DNA from: GCA-2705995 sp965661625
GTDB taxonomy: Bacteria; Bacteroidota; Bacteroidia; Flavobacteriales_G; Salibacteraceae
Reading direction: 5' to 3'
Length of the DNA stretch: 64,000 bases
Assembly: GCA_965661625.1 (NCBI GenBank)
Contig: CBFIEM010000006.1
Location: 62,001 to 126,000, forward strand
The notes under the pieces are model-generated. The model saw only the letters and a program-made list of their open reading frames with translations, was not told where the DNA came from and did not search any database. Position numbers and translations under genes: made by a program. Positions 24,447 to 33,358 of this stretch are shown here, piece by piece. The first letter of the stretch is position 1; every line of letters starts with the position of its first letter.

Positions 24447-26221
24447 GACTCACCATCGTAAAATTCGCGTAGTAATTTGCGATATGCGGAAAACAATCGC
24501 GATTTAGATACAAAGCCAATGTAGCGTTGATTTTCGACTACCGGAAGGTTCCAAGCACCGCTAGACTCAAACTTTTCCATCACAACTTCCATGGTATCGT
24601 TAACTTGAATAAACTCAGGAGCAGACTGCATCAACATGTGAATTTGTACCGTATCGTATTGCTCCTTGTCGAACATGATTTCTCGAATATCATCTAGGGT
24701 TACTACACCTAGAAATTGGTTCGATTCATCAACTACTGGAAATAAGTTACGGCTTGAGGCTGATACCACTTTGACTAAATCTCCGAGTGATTGATATGGC
24801 CCTACAGTTTTGAAGTTTTTTTCAATTTCATTTCCCAATTGCATGAGCGTAAGAACAGCCTGGTCCTTGTGGTGAGTAATGAGTTCTCCGCGCTTGGCAA
24901 GTTGCATGGTGTACACAGAATGCGGAACAGCATACTTGACGGTCATGAATGAAATGGCTGTGGTAATCATCAGGGGCAAAAACAATTCATAACCTCCCGT
25001 AATTTCAGCAATAAGGAAAATGGCTGTTAGTGGTGCGTGCAGCACGCCCGACATTAGTCCAGCCATGCCAACGAGGGTAAAATGACTGGTAGAAAGTTTG
25101 GCAATATTTAGGTGCTCCATAACGGAAGCAAACACAAAGCCCAGGGTTGAACCCATAAAAAGTGTTGGGGCAAAAATTCCTCCAATTCCACCACTTTTAA
25201 AGGTAACAATTGTGGCTACTACTTTTAGCAGCATTATTCCTATCAATGCAAACAGCATGGCCCAAAATGACTGGGTGAGGTCTACGTACCTCAATTGACC
25301 AATAACCTGCTCCATGTCTCCTACTACCAAGGCATTTATAACACCGTAACCTTCACCATAAAGTGGTGGGAAAAGGTATATTAACAAGCCGAGTAATGAA
25401 CCGCCAACAATTGCTTTAAGGTACTTTCCGTTGATTTTGTCAAGGGTGTTGGAAAAGAAAAAATACACTGACGAAAAATAGATGGATAGCAATCCGCTTA
25501 CGAGACCAAGCACAACATAAAACGGAAGTTCCCAGCTCTGAAAACGCGCCGTGAGGTCGAAGTGAAAAAGTACATCATCCCCTAAAAAAATAGTTGAAGT
25601 TAAGGCGGCACTTACCGAAGCGAGAAGCAGTGGAATGAGTGAAGCTGCTGTGAGGTCTATCATAATGACTTCAATTGCAAATACTATAGCAGCTACAGGT
25701 GCTTTGAAGATGGATGCCAGAGCTCCAGCTGCTGCACATGCAATGAGCAGCGTTTTGGTTTTATAATTAAGTCTAAAAAGTTGTCCAACGTTTGACCCAA
25801 TGGCTGATGTTGTAGCTACAGTTGGCCCCTCCAGTCCGCAGCTTCCACCAAATCCCACAGTAATGCTAGCTGTGAGCACCGACGAGAAGGTATCTTTTAC
25901 CGAGATATTTCCATTTCCTTTTGAAATGGCGTAGAGCGCTCCTGGAATCCCATGCCCAACTGGAGCTCGAAGAATGAACTGGATAGTTAGAATCGTTAAG
26001 AGGATACCAGCTAAAGGGTATACGAAATAGAGGTAATCATCTACATCGCGGATTCCCTCTGTGAGTAGCATTTCAACGAGGTGAACAGTGTTTTTAATAA
26101 TCACAGCAGCCAAGCCACTTAGCAGTCCAATACCAATTGCCAGCAGGTAAATAAACTGCCTATTGGAAATGTGACGGGTGCGCCAGATTAATATTTTCCG
26201 GATGATTTCTTGAAACTTCAT
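24443..26221 (-). CDS. ClC-family chloride/proton antiporter with CBS domains
   Basis: A 592-residue protein. The ClC core (about 20-430) has the three selectivity motifs: GHGIPG (89-94), GLEGP with gating Glu131, and GGIGGIFAPT (GxFxP type). The first motif has His in place of the usual Ser in GSGIP, which is frequent in non-chloride or fluoride-insensitive branches, so ion selectivity is uncertain. Two CBS domains fill the C-terminus (about 450-590), suggesting regulation by adenine nucleotides. Gating glutamate suggests exchange of anion and proton rather than a channel. Confidence 0.92.
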   Translation of the reverse strand: MKFQEIIRKILIWRTRHISNRQFIYLLAIGIGLLSGLAAVIIKNTVHLVEMLLTEGIRDVDDYLYFVYPLAGILLTILTIQFILRAPVGHGIPGALYAISKGNGNISVKDTFSSVLTASITVGFGGSCGLEGPTVATTSAIGSNVGQLFRLNYKTKTLLIACAAAGALASIFKAPVAAIVFAIEVIMIDLTAASLIPLLLASVSAALTSTIFLGDDVLFHFDLTARFQSWELPFYVVLGLVSGLLSIYFSSVYFFFSNTLDKINGKYLKAIVGGSLLGLLIYLFPPLYGEGYGVINALVVGDMEQVIGQLRYVDLTQSFWAMLFALIGIMLLKVVATIVTFKSGGIGGIFAPTLFMGSTLGFVFASVMEHLNIAKLSTSHFTLVGMAGLMSGVLHAPLTAIFLIAEITGGYELFLPLMITTAISFMTVKYAVPHSVYTMQLAKRGELITHHKDQAVLTLMQLGNEIEKNFKTVGPYQSLGDLVKVVSASSRNLFPVVDESNQFLGVVTLDDIREIMFDKEQYDTVQIHMLMQSAPEFIQVNDTMEVVMEKFESSGAWNLPVVENQRYIGFVSKSRLFSAYRKLLREFYDGES

Positions 26222-26244
26222 TCAGCCGGCAAAATTGCGAAAGC

Positions 26245-27684
26245 TCAATTGATTTCGAGCAATTCGTTTAAGACTTCTTCAATATCCCCTGAAGGGCGTG
26301 AAGCGTTTGCACTGATTAGGTTACCTTCAGGATCGATTAACATAAACCGCGGAATACCGTTGATGTTGTATTGCTCTGTAATGGTGCTTTTCCAAGCGCC
26401 CTCTGCAAAAAGCTGAATTCCACTTAGCTCTTGCTCAGTAACCATTTTTCGCCAAGCTCTTTTATTCTCGTCGATTGATACACTTACAAAGCGTACGGGT
26501 TGATCATGGAACGTACGCTCTAAGTTTTTGAGGTAAGGGATTTCTCGTTTACAAGGGCCGCACCAAGTTGCCCAAACATCAATATAGACGTAGTTGCCCA
26601 GCAGGGAGTCTAATGCAACGGTACCTCCGTCAATGGACTCGTAATTAAAGCCAGGTGCTTTCATTCCTTTTTGAAGGTGATCCCAAGCTGCGATTGAAGT
26701 ATTCACATCTTCGATAAAAGCTATTGTTTTGACGTGTTTATTGAAGCCCTCAATCAAGTTCTGGTCAAGCTCAGGAGACTCATAGCGAACCATATCGCGA
26801 ATACTTGTATACCTGAAATAATCACTAAATATGGGAACAGAGAATAAACTATCTGCAATATTCCACTTTGACTTGTAATAGGCAAAGCGATCGGCTTCTG
26901 CTTCTTCAAGGTGGGCTTCATAATATTCAGACACAAGCGCCTCATGTTTTGCACCTAGAAAGGAAATGTATGCTGGAATATGCGCTGAACTACTGTCGTT
27001 AAGGTCGATAGCAGCTAACGTAGCTTTATACCCTGGACTGAGCGGTGCGATTGAATCTGCTTGACTATAGTATACGCGGTATTTTGGATACTGAACCATC
27101 CATATAGCTGTGATGTAGTAATTGCTCAGGCCTTGGTTTTTAATGAATGATTCGTTGAATCGGGAATTATTAGTAGAAAACTGCACAAGCATAGAATCCA
27201 ATAACTGTCTGGAAGAGTCAACTTTAGCGAGAAATTCATTTTCCGATAGGGCATACATGGCAGTGCGTTGCTTTTGCAATTCGTTAAGCACATTACTGCG
27301 CTCGTAAAGGTAGGTAGCGGCTTTTTTCAACTTCCCTTGAAACGCGATAGTTTCATAGGGGTTAGCAGCATCAAATTGAAAGTAAAGTGATTTGCCCGGA
27401 GCGAGGTAGACATCAAAAAATGATCGGCCATGAATAATGCGATAAAGCCCCTCATTTCGGTTTATCTTAACATCGATACCATTGTTAGTATCTAGGACAA
27501 ACGTATCAATGACCTTACCTTCCATAACATCTTGAATGGAAGTCCCTAATTGCTTGAGGTAAACTACGCTGTCTTTTGGATTTAATACTTCACCACCAAA
27601 CGAGACAGGTTCTGGCCCGGTGGTCTTAGTGCTACATGCTGCAAAAAGAACAGCTACCAGTATAAGTAAAAAAAGATTCTTCAT
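26245..27684 (-). CDS. TlpA-like thioredoxin-fold lipoprotein
   Basis: A 479-residue protein. Signal peptide with lipobox LFAAC (Cys17). Residues about 25-130 resemble the DUF4369-type beta domain common before TlpA domains in Bacteroidota. The middle is helical. The C-terminal 125 residues form a thioredoxin fold with WATWCGPCK (Cys375 and Cys378) and the cis-Pro segment INGIPRFMLID. Periplasmic thiol-disulfide exchange is expected. The promoter motif sits 4 nt from the start codon. A convergent or operonic link is lacking; the next upstream gene is a small lipoprotein in the same direction. Confidence 0.9.
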   Translation of the reverse strand: MKNLFLLILVAVLFAACSTKTTGPEPVSFGGEVLNPKDSVVYLKQLGTSIQDVMEGKVIDTFVLDTNNGIDVKINRNEGLYRIIHGRSFFDVYLAPGKSLYFQFDAANPYETIAFQGKLKKAATYLYERSNVLNELQKQRTAMYALSENEFLAKVDSSRQLLDSMLVQFSTNNSRFNESFIKNQGLSNYYITAIWMVQYPKYRVYYSQADSIAPLSPGYKATLAAIDLNDSSSAHIPAYISFLGAKHEALVSEYYEAHLEEAEADRFAYYKSKWNIADSLFSVPIFSDYFRYTSIRDMVRYESPELDQNLIEGFNKHVKTIAFIEDVNTSIAAWDHLQKGMKAPGFNYESIDGGTVALDSLLGNYVYIDVWATWCGPCKREIPYLKNLERTFHDQPVRFVSVSIDENKRAWRKMVTEQELSGIQLFAEGAWKSTITEQYNINGIPRFMLIDPEGNLISANASRPSGDIEEVLNELLEIN

Positions 27685-27688
27685 GACT

Positions 27689-27696
27689 CAAAGTTA
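27689..27696 (-). promoter_or_regulatory. -7 element giving a probable leaderless mRNA (TlpA-like gene)
   Basis: TAACTTTG (minus strand), exact match, only 4 nt before the ATG at 27684. Transcription would start at or next to the start codon. Confidence 0.6.
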
Positions 27697-27702
27697 GGCA
27701 TG

Positions 27703-28140
27703 CTAGGGCAATTTTTCGCCGTAGAACACAACTTTGTAGATCCCACCTTTGTTATAGTCGCCATATCCGATGAAGGATAGGGAGCTATCGGCGGATAAGT
27801 ATGCGCCTTCAGCGTTGAATAACCCTTCAAACTTATTGGTGCCTGCGGAAGGTTTATTCAATGAAATTTCAGCACCATCCCCCAATGAACGAATACTGAA
27901 GGTGCCCAAGGAATCTACCTCGGTATGTAAGTCGCGTGTGCTGAGTCTGTTAAAAGTAGCTTCGCCTTCGTATTGAAAATGCTCATCTGGAAAGGAATCA
28001 TAGACGAACTGAATTGAAACGGTGTACGTACCACTTATCATAAGAGCACTTTCCGGAAAACGGGTCGGGGCAGGCTCTTCTTTTTGACAGGCAAAAATAA
28101 AGAGGCACAACCCACATAGTATGCTGTTAATCCACTTCAC
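27703..28140 (-). CDS. Hypothetical lipoprotein
   Basis: A 145-residue protein with a signal peptide and lipobox IFAC (Cys18), followed by a beta-strand-rich domain of about 110 residues (GTYTVSIQFVYDS, YEGEATFNRLS). I do not recognise a family; it resembles small lipocalin-like or immunoglobulin-like lipoproteins of Bacteroidota by pattern only. Its start overlaps the 3' end of aspS by 14 nt in the same direction, so it is probably translated from the aspS transcript. Confidence 0.72.
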   Translation of the reverse strand: MKWINSILCGLCLFIFACQKEEPAPTRFPESALMISGTYTVSIQFVYDSFPDEHFQYEGEATFNRLSTRDLHTEVDSLGTFSIRSLGDGAEISLNKPSAGTNKFEGLFNAEGAYLSADSSLSFIGYGDYNKGGIYKVVFYGEKLP

Positions 28141-29884
28141 GCTTGCGTAAAGATAATGCTAACTCTTGCAATTGCTCAATGTCAATGGTGGCAGGAGCAT
28201 CAATCATCACGTCACGGCCAGCGTTGTTTTTTGGAAATGCGATATAGTCGCGGATGGATTCATCACCACCAAGCATAGCTGCCAAACGATCAAACCCAAA
28301 TGCAATGCCTCCATGTGGCGGAGCACCATATTCGAAAGCAGTCATGAGAAAGCCGAATTGAGCTTCAGCATCGGCTTTGCTAAAACCGAGCAGATCAAAC
28401 ATACGAGATTGCATGGCTTTATCGTGGATTCGAATAGACCCACCACCTATTTCTACGCCATTAATAACCAAATCGTAGGCATTGGCGCGTACATTTGCGG
28501 GATCGGTTTCGAGTAAGGAAATGTCTTCTGATAAAGGGGAAGTAAACGGGTGGTGCATAGCGTGGTAACGCTTTGTTTCCTCATCCCATTCAAGGAGTGG
28601 AAAGTTAACCACCCAAAGTGGAGCAAACGTGTTGCCTTTACGCAGGTTTAAACGGTCTCCCATTTCTAAACGCAACGCTCCCAAAGCTTTTCGAGTAGTG
28701 TCTGTTTGACCACTCAGAATGAGAAGTAAGTCGCCGGGCTTGGCGTTTGCCGCATCAAGCCAAGACTTCAAGTCATCTTCAGAATAGAATTTATCTACTG
28801 CAGATTTGAGGCTCCCATCTTCATTGTATTTAACCCAAACTAATCCCTTCGCCCCAATTTGAGGACGTTTAACCCAATCGGTAAGTTTATCGATGTCTTT
28901 TCGCGAGTATGTTGCACAGCCCGCAGCATTGATTCCAAGCACAACTTCTGCAGAGTCAAAGACCTTAAATCCTTTGTTTTGTGCTTGTGACGTGAAGTCG
29001 ACAAACGTCATGTCAAAACGGGTATCCGGTTTGTCAGAACCATACTTTTCCATGGCATCACGATACTCCATTAGCGGAAAGTCGGGTAAGTCAACCCCTT
29101 TGAGGGTATGGTAAAGGTGCTTCGTTAGTCCTTCGAATGTGGCAAGCACATCATCCCGTTCAACAAAGCTCATTTCACAATCTATTTGAGTAAATTCAGG
29201 TTGCCTATCGGCGCGTAAATCCTCATCACGGAAACACTTTACAATTTGAAAATACCGATCATAACCAGCAATCATCAAGAGCTGTTTGAATGTTTGTGGC
29301 GACTGTGGGAGTGCGTAAAACTCGCCTAAGTTCATTCGCGATGGCACAACAAAGTCGCGCGCTCCCTCAGGCGTGGACTTTATCAAGTAAGGGGTTTCTA
29401 CTTCAAAGAAGTTTTGACGGTCCAAATAGTTCCGCGTTTCTAGTCCGAGCTGATGGCGCAGTTTGAGTTTTGCTTGAAGGGGACTCCGGCGTAAATCCAA
29501 GTAGCGATACTTCATGCGAAGTTCTTCTCCTCCATCCGTATTTGATTCGATGGTAAAAGGAGGCGTTGCTGCGCCATTTAAAACGGTTAACTCATGCACA
29601 ACCACCTCAACTTCTCCTGTTGGAAGTTCATTGTTTTTGCTGGAGCGCTCGATGACCTCACCTTTAATTTGAATTACAAATTCACGTCCTAATTTACGCG
29701 CTTGCTCACACATCGCGGCACGATCTTCCATGTTAAAAGCAAGTTGGGTAATGCCGTAGCGATCCCTGAGGTCTACAAAAGTCATCCCGCCTAAATCGCG
29801 AGCGCGTTGTACCCATCCCGACAAGGTTACAGTTTCCCCTTGGTGGGATAATCTCAGTTCGCCGCAAGTGTGAGTTCTGTACAT
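28127..29884 (-). CDS. aspS: Aspartyl-tRNA synthetase
   Basis: A 585-residue class II synthetase of bacterial type. The N-terminal OB-fold anticodon domain (about 1-110, SGWVQRARDLGGMTFVDLRDRYG) is followed by the catalytic core with motif 2 (FRDEDLRADRQPEFTQID) and motif 3 (GIAFGFDRLAAML), and between them the GAD insertion typical of bacterial AspRS. It charges tRNA-Asp. The -7-like element TATTTTCG precedes it. A gatC gene lies at 58449, so an amidotransferase pathway exists in the cell, but this sequence alone does not show whether AspRS also charges tRNA-Asn. Confidence 0.97.
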   Translation of the reverse strand: MYRTHTCGELRLSHQGETVTLSGWVQRARDLGGMTFVDLRDRYGITQLAFNMEDRAAMCEQARKLGREFVIQIKGEVIERSSKNNELPTGEVEVVVHELTVLNGAATPPFTIESNTDGGEELRMKYRYLDLRRSPLQAKLKLRHQLGLETRNYLDRQNFFEVETPYLIKSTPEGARDFVVPSRMNLGEFYALPQSPQTFKQLLMIAGYDRYFQIVKCFRDEDLRADRQPEFTQIDCEMSFVERDDVLATFEGLTKHLYHTLKGVDLPDFPLMEYRDAMEKYGSDKPDTRFDMTFVDFTSQAQNKGFKVFDSAEVVLGINAAGCATYSRKDIDKLTDWVKRPQIGAKGLVWVKYNEDGSLKSAVDKFYSEDDLKSWLDAANAKPGDLLLILSGQTDTTRKALGALRLEMGDRLNLRKGNTFAPLWVVNFPLLEWDEETKRYHAMHHPFTSPLSEDISLLETDPANVRANAYDLVINGVEIGGGSIRIHDKAMQSRMFDLLGFSKADAEAQFGFLMTAFEYGAPPHGGIAFGFDRLAAMLGGDESIRDYIAFPKNNAGRDVMIDAPATIDIEQLQELALSLRKREVD

Positions 29885-29902
29885 GATTTGTAATGTTTGC
29901 CG

Positions 29903-29910
29903 CGAAAATA
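29903..29910 (-). promoter_or_regulatory. -7-like element before aspS
   Basis: TATTTTCG followed by C on the minus strand, one mismatch from TAnnTTTG (the TTCG variant), 18 nt before the aspS ATG. Confidence 0.4.
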
Positions 29911-30025
29911 CGGGTTTCCAATCATTTAGATGATGTGAATTTTAAGCCAATTGAGAAAAAATGAATATCAACTGTAACAAATTGAAACGGTGATTCGTAT
30001 TACCCGCATACCAATCAAAATTATC

Positions 30026-30943
30026 ATGAAAAAGTCGTTATTTTTAATCGCTATTGGCCTCATTTCATATGATGTAATGGCGCAAGAAACAAACCCATCA
30101 AACCCTGCGGTTAACGGAACGGAGGAAATTGAAGAACCAGCACCGCTTAACCTTCCTGAGATTCCAGAAGTAGAGGAAAGCCGACTAAAATCAATTAGTC
30201 CAGACAGCACGAAGTTAGATACCGTTGAAATTACAAGTGGTAGGAATCGGATAATTATTATTAGTGAGGAGGATAATAACCATGATGTAAAAGTGAATCG
30301 ATCAAATTCGAGTTACTCGCAGTGGTCGGGTTTTAACTTTGGAGTATCGAGTATTGCTTTTCCAGAAGGGCCAGATGATTTCGCATACGATTACTTGCAA
30401 GATCAAGATTATTGGAAGTCGATTCACTGGAGCATCAATTTCTATGAAAAGCGTTTTCGGGTAATAAAAGACTATGTTCAGGTTGTAACTGGAGCGGGAT
30501 TTGAGTTTCATAACTACAGTTTCAACCACAATAAACGTATTGGGTATACTGAAGATGGAGGTGTCTTTGGAGCAGAAGATACCACGTTTAGTTTGCTCAA
30601 GAATAGACTCAAGACATCTTACTTCAACATACCACTTATGCTTGCCTTTAATACACACAATGAATCGAAAAAAGGAATGCATGTTGCAGTGGGCGTTATT
30701 GGTGGTGTTCGATTGGGAACAACCTATAAAACAAAATGGTTTGAGGATGGCAACAAGAAGAAAGTCAATACCAAAGGCCATCATCACATGAATGACTTTA
30801 GCGCTTCGGCTACAGCTCGAATTGGCTTTGGAAGAGGGCTAAATGTATATGCCAACTACAATTTAATCCCAATGTTTGATACGGATAAAGGGCCTGAGGT
30901 TAATCAGTTTACAGTTGGCGTTCGTTTAATACCTTTCTTTTAA
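30026..30943 (+). CDS. Outer-membrane beta-barrel protein (PorT-like fold)
   Basis: Start set at ATG 30026 (305 aa), because it gives a clean signal peptide (MKKSLFLIAIGLISYDVMAQ); the GTG at 29990 adds 12 unlikely residues. A Pro/Glu-rich linker (about 21-60) precedes a beta-rich domain in which alternating hydrophobic residues mark membrane strands (WSINFYEKRFRVIKDYVQVV, MHVAVGVIGGVRLG, GLNVYANYNLIPMF). It ends in Phe-Phe, as outer-membrane barrels often do. Specific function unknown. It is divergent from aspS and 77 nt before the carboxylase gene. Confidence 0.78.
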   Translation: MKKSLFLIAIGLISYDVMAQETNPSNPAVNGTEEIEEPAPLNLPEIPEVEESRLKSISPDSTKLDTVEITSGRNRIIIISEEDNNHDVKVNRSNSSYSQWSGFNFGVSSIAFPEGPDDFAYDYLQDQDYWKSIHWSINFYEKRFRVIKDYVQVVTGAGFEFHNYSFNHNKRIGYTEDGGVFGAEDTTFSLLKNRLKTSYFNIPLMLAFNTHNESKKGMHVAVGVIGGVRLGTTYKTKWFEDGNKKKVNTKGHHHMNDFSASATARIGFGRGLNVYANYNLIPMFDTDKGPEVNQFTVGVRLIPFF

Positions 30944-31020
30944 TCGGACTTCAATTGGTTAAGAAGTAAGCTTGTTGCGTTCAGATTGCTAATTTTACGC
31001 TCTTAAATTCAGAGCGCACT

Positions 31021-32562
31021 ATGAAAGAAAAGCTGGAAGATCTCGAAAAGCGAATTGCCGAAGCCAAAATGGGTGGTGGTGAAAAGCGTATCGAAGCACA
31101 ACATAACAAGGGGAAGTTAACAGCGCGTGAGCGGATTCACTTCCTATTAGATGAAGGTTCATTTGAAGAAATGGGTATGATGGTTACACACCGTTCTACC
31201 CTTTTCGGTTTAGATAAACAGAAAATATACGGCGATGGGGTAGTTACCGGTTACGGAAACATTGCTGGTAGGTTGGTATATGTTTTTTCACAGGATTTTA
31301 CAGTAATGGGAGGGTCGCTGGCTGAAGCTCATGCCGAGAAAATTTGTAAGGTCATGGACCTCGCAATGAAAAATGGGGCTCCAGTTATTGGGCTAAATGA
31401 TTCTGGAGGAGCTCGCATCCAAGAAGGCGTAGTTTCTTTAGGTGGATATGCCGATATATTTTACCGTAACACGCGGGCATCAGGTGTAATTCCCCAACTA
31501 TCTGCTATTATGGGGCCTTGTGCCGGAGGCGCGGTTTACAGCCCGGCTCTTACAGACTTTATTATGATGGTTGAAAATACCAGCTATATGTTTGTGACAG
31601 GTCCTAATGTGGTAAAAACAGTAACTCACGAAGAGGTAACGAGTGAAGAGCTCGGAGGAGCTTCTGCCCACAGTTCGAAATCAGGAGTAACACACCTCAC
31701 AGCCGCCAATGAGATTGACGGAATTAACAAGATCAAACAACTTCTTTCGTACATGCCCCAGAATTGCGAGGAGCTTCCAGCATCCTTGCCATATGAGGCG
31801 GGAGATGAATCGCGGCCAGCCCTGAACAATCTTGTTCCGGAAAGTGCTAACCAGCCCTATGACATGCGCGAAGTAATTGAAGGGTTAATTGATACTGATT
31901 CTTTTTTCGAAGTGCATAAAGATTATGCAGAGAACATCGTTGTAGGTTTCGCGCGTTTAGGTGGCAGATCAGTAGGAATTGTAGCAAATCAACCGGCTGT
32001 TTTAGCAGGAGTACTCGATATTAACTCTTCAAAAAAGGGTGCGCGATTCGTGCGTTTTTGCGATTCGTTTAACATCCCATTGCTTGTGTTAGAAGATGTG
32101 CCAGGCTTCTTGCCAGGAACAGACCAAGAATGGAATGCAATTATTACGAATGGCGCTAAGCTCTTGTATGCTTTCAGTGAGGCAACGGTTCCTCGAATAA
32201 CTGTAATTACCCGCAAAGCATATGGTGGTGCATACGATGTAATGAACTCAAAACATATTGGAGCTGACCTGAATTACGCTTGGCCAAGTGCAGAAATTGC
32301 TGTAATGGGTGCAAAAGGGGCTGCTGAAATTATTTTTAGGAAAGAGATTTCAGCTGCTGATGATCCTGCCGCAAAGCTCAGTGAAAAAGAAGCTGCTTAT
32401 GCAGAAGAGTTTGCACATCCATACAGGGCTGCTGCTCGCGGATATGTAGATGAAGTAATTCGTCCTGATCAAACACGCGAAAAGCTAATTAAGGCCTTCA
32501 AAATGCTGGAAAACAAAGCAGAAAAACTACCAAAAAAGAAACATGGAAATATCCCGCTTTAA
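31021..32562 (+). CDS. Acyl-CoA carboxylase carboxyltransferase (propionyl-CoA carboxylase beta type)
   Basis: A 513-residue protein with both crotonase-fold halves of the biotin-dependent carboxyltransferase family. Typical segments are GKLTARERI at the start, GGSLAEAHAEKICKVMDLA, DSGGARIQEGV, GPCAGGAVYSPALTDF, and in the second half DVPGFLPGTDQEWNAII and RKAYGGAYDVMNSKHI. It moves the carboxyl group from biotin to an acyl-CoA such as propionyl-CoA or acetyl-CoA. Biotin carboxylase is not adjacent; the separate biotin carrier at 8710 may belong to the same complex. Length fits PccB. Confidence 0.93.
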   Translation: MKEKLEDLEKRIAEAKMGGGEKRIEAQHNKGKLTARERIHFLLDEGSFEEMGMMVTHRSTLFGLDKQKIYGDGVVTGYGNIAGRLVYVFSQDFTVMGGSLAEAHAEKICKVMDLAMKNGAPVIGLNDSGGARIQEGVVSLGGYADIFYRNTRASGVIPQLSAIMGPCAGGAVYSPALTDFIMMVENTSYMFVTGPNVVKTVTHEEVTSEELGGASAHSSKSGVTHLTAANEIDGINKIKQLLSYMPQNCEELPASLPYEAGDESRPALNNLVPESANQPYDMREVIEGLIDTDSFFEVHKDYAENIVVGFARLGGRSVGIVANQPAVLAGVLDINSSKKGARFVRFCDSFNIPLLVLEDVPGFLPGTDQEWNAIITNGAKLLYAFSEATVPRITVITRKAYGGAYDVMNSKHIGADLNYAWPSAEIAVMGAKGAAEIIFRKEISAADDPAAKLSEKEAAYAEEFAHPYRAAARGYVDEVIRPDQTREKLIKAFKMLENKAEKLPKKKHGNIPL

Positions 32563-32651
32563 GGGTTAAGCTATCGTTAAACCATTGGTTTAAGGCAACG
32601 TTTTTTCTTTTTTGAGGTATTATTAACACAAACGCACAAAAAATAGTAGTT

Positions 32652-33266
32652 ATGAAACGATACATTCTTTCTTTTTCAGTGCTTTCATTAGCGCTAGTTG
32701 GACTTATGGCAATGAGCTTTATGAGTCCAGCCACATCAGATTACCACAAGGCATTTGCAAAACAAGTTGAAGGAATTGATGGCTCGACCAAGGTTCTTCG
32801 TGAATACTTAGGTGAGCAAGGAATACTTGTCGTGTTTTCTTGCAATACGTGTCCATTTGTTGTGGCATGGGAAGATCGTTATAACGATTTGGATGCTTAT
32901 GCGAAGAAGCATGGCGTTAATATGGTTTTGGTAAATTCAAATGAGCTTTTCCGTGGAAATGAAGACTCAATGTCGTCCATGAAAAAGCATGCAGATGATT
33001 TGGGTTATAACATGCCGTATGTAATGGATTACAATCATGAAATAGCGGATTTAATGAATGCAAAAACAACTCCGCATGTTTTCCTTTTTGACAATCAAAT
33101 GGACTTGGTATACAAGGGAGCGATTGACGATAACTATAAGGATGCTGGAGCTGTGACCAAAACTTTTGCAAAAGATGCAATTAAAGCGATGGTAACGGCA
33201 GGTGCAGCAATACAAACCCCGCAAACTAAAGCTATTGGCTGCAGCATTAAGCGGATGAAAAAGTAA
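32652..33266 (+). CDS. Thioredoxin-fold (AhpC/TSA-type) exported protein
   Basis: A 204-residue protein with an N-terminal hydrophobic signal (residues 1-23). The thioredoxin-like domain has the active motif SCNTCPF (CxxC), and a cis-Pro region KTTPHVFLFD. Sequence around NSNELFRGNEDSMSSMKKHA is typical of the Bacteroidota redoxin family related to PRX-like proteins. A periplasmic redox role is likely; the partner is unknown. The 89-nt leader upstream is AT-rich without a strict -7 match. A terminator follows. Confidence 0.85.
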   Translation: MKRYILSFSVLSLALVGLMAMSFMSPATSDYHKAFAKQVEGIDGSTKVLREYLGEQGILVVFSCNTCPFVVAWEDRYNDLDAYAKKHGVNMVLVNSNELFRGNEDSMSSMKKHADDLGYNMPYVMDYNHEIADLMNAKTTPHVFLFDNQMDLVYKGAIDDNYKDAGAVTKTFAKDAIKAMVTAGAAIQTPQTKAIGCSIKRMKK

Positions 33267-33290
33267 TTGGCTGTAAAAATTTTTAAGATT

Positions 33291-33319
33291 AAGGCATATC
33301 CATCCGGGTATGCCTTTTT
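33291..33319 (+). terminator. Terminator after thioredoxin-like gene
   Basis: Stem AAGGCATA / TATGCCTT with a 10-nt loop and a short T run. Confidence 0.85.
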
Positions 33320-33358
33320 GATTTCATAGAGTTAGCTTTCTTTGCAAAAAGCATCTCC

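Noticed and set aside
28127..29884. Proof of non-discriminating AspRS from presence of gatC
   Set aside because: GatCAB may serve tRNA-Gln only; the residues that decide discrimination cannot be judged safely by eye.
33267..33358. Purine riboswitch before purD
   Set aside because: The gap holds only the upstream gene's terminator and a short AT-rich leader; no conserved purine aptamer core was seen.
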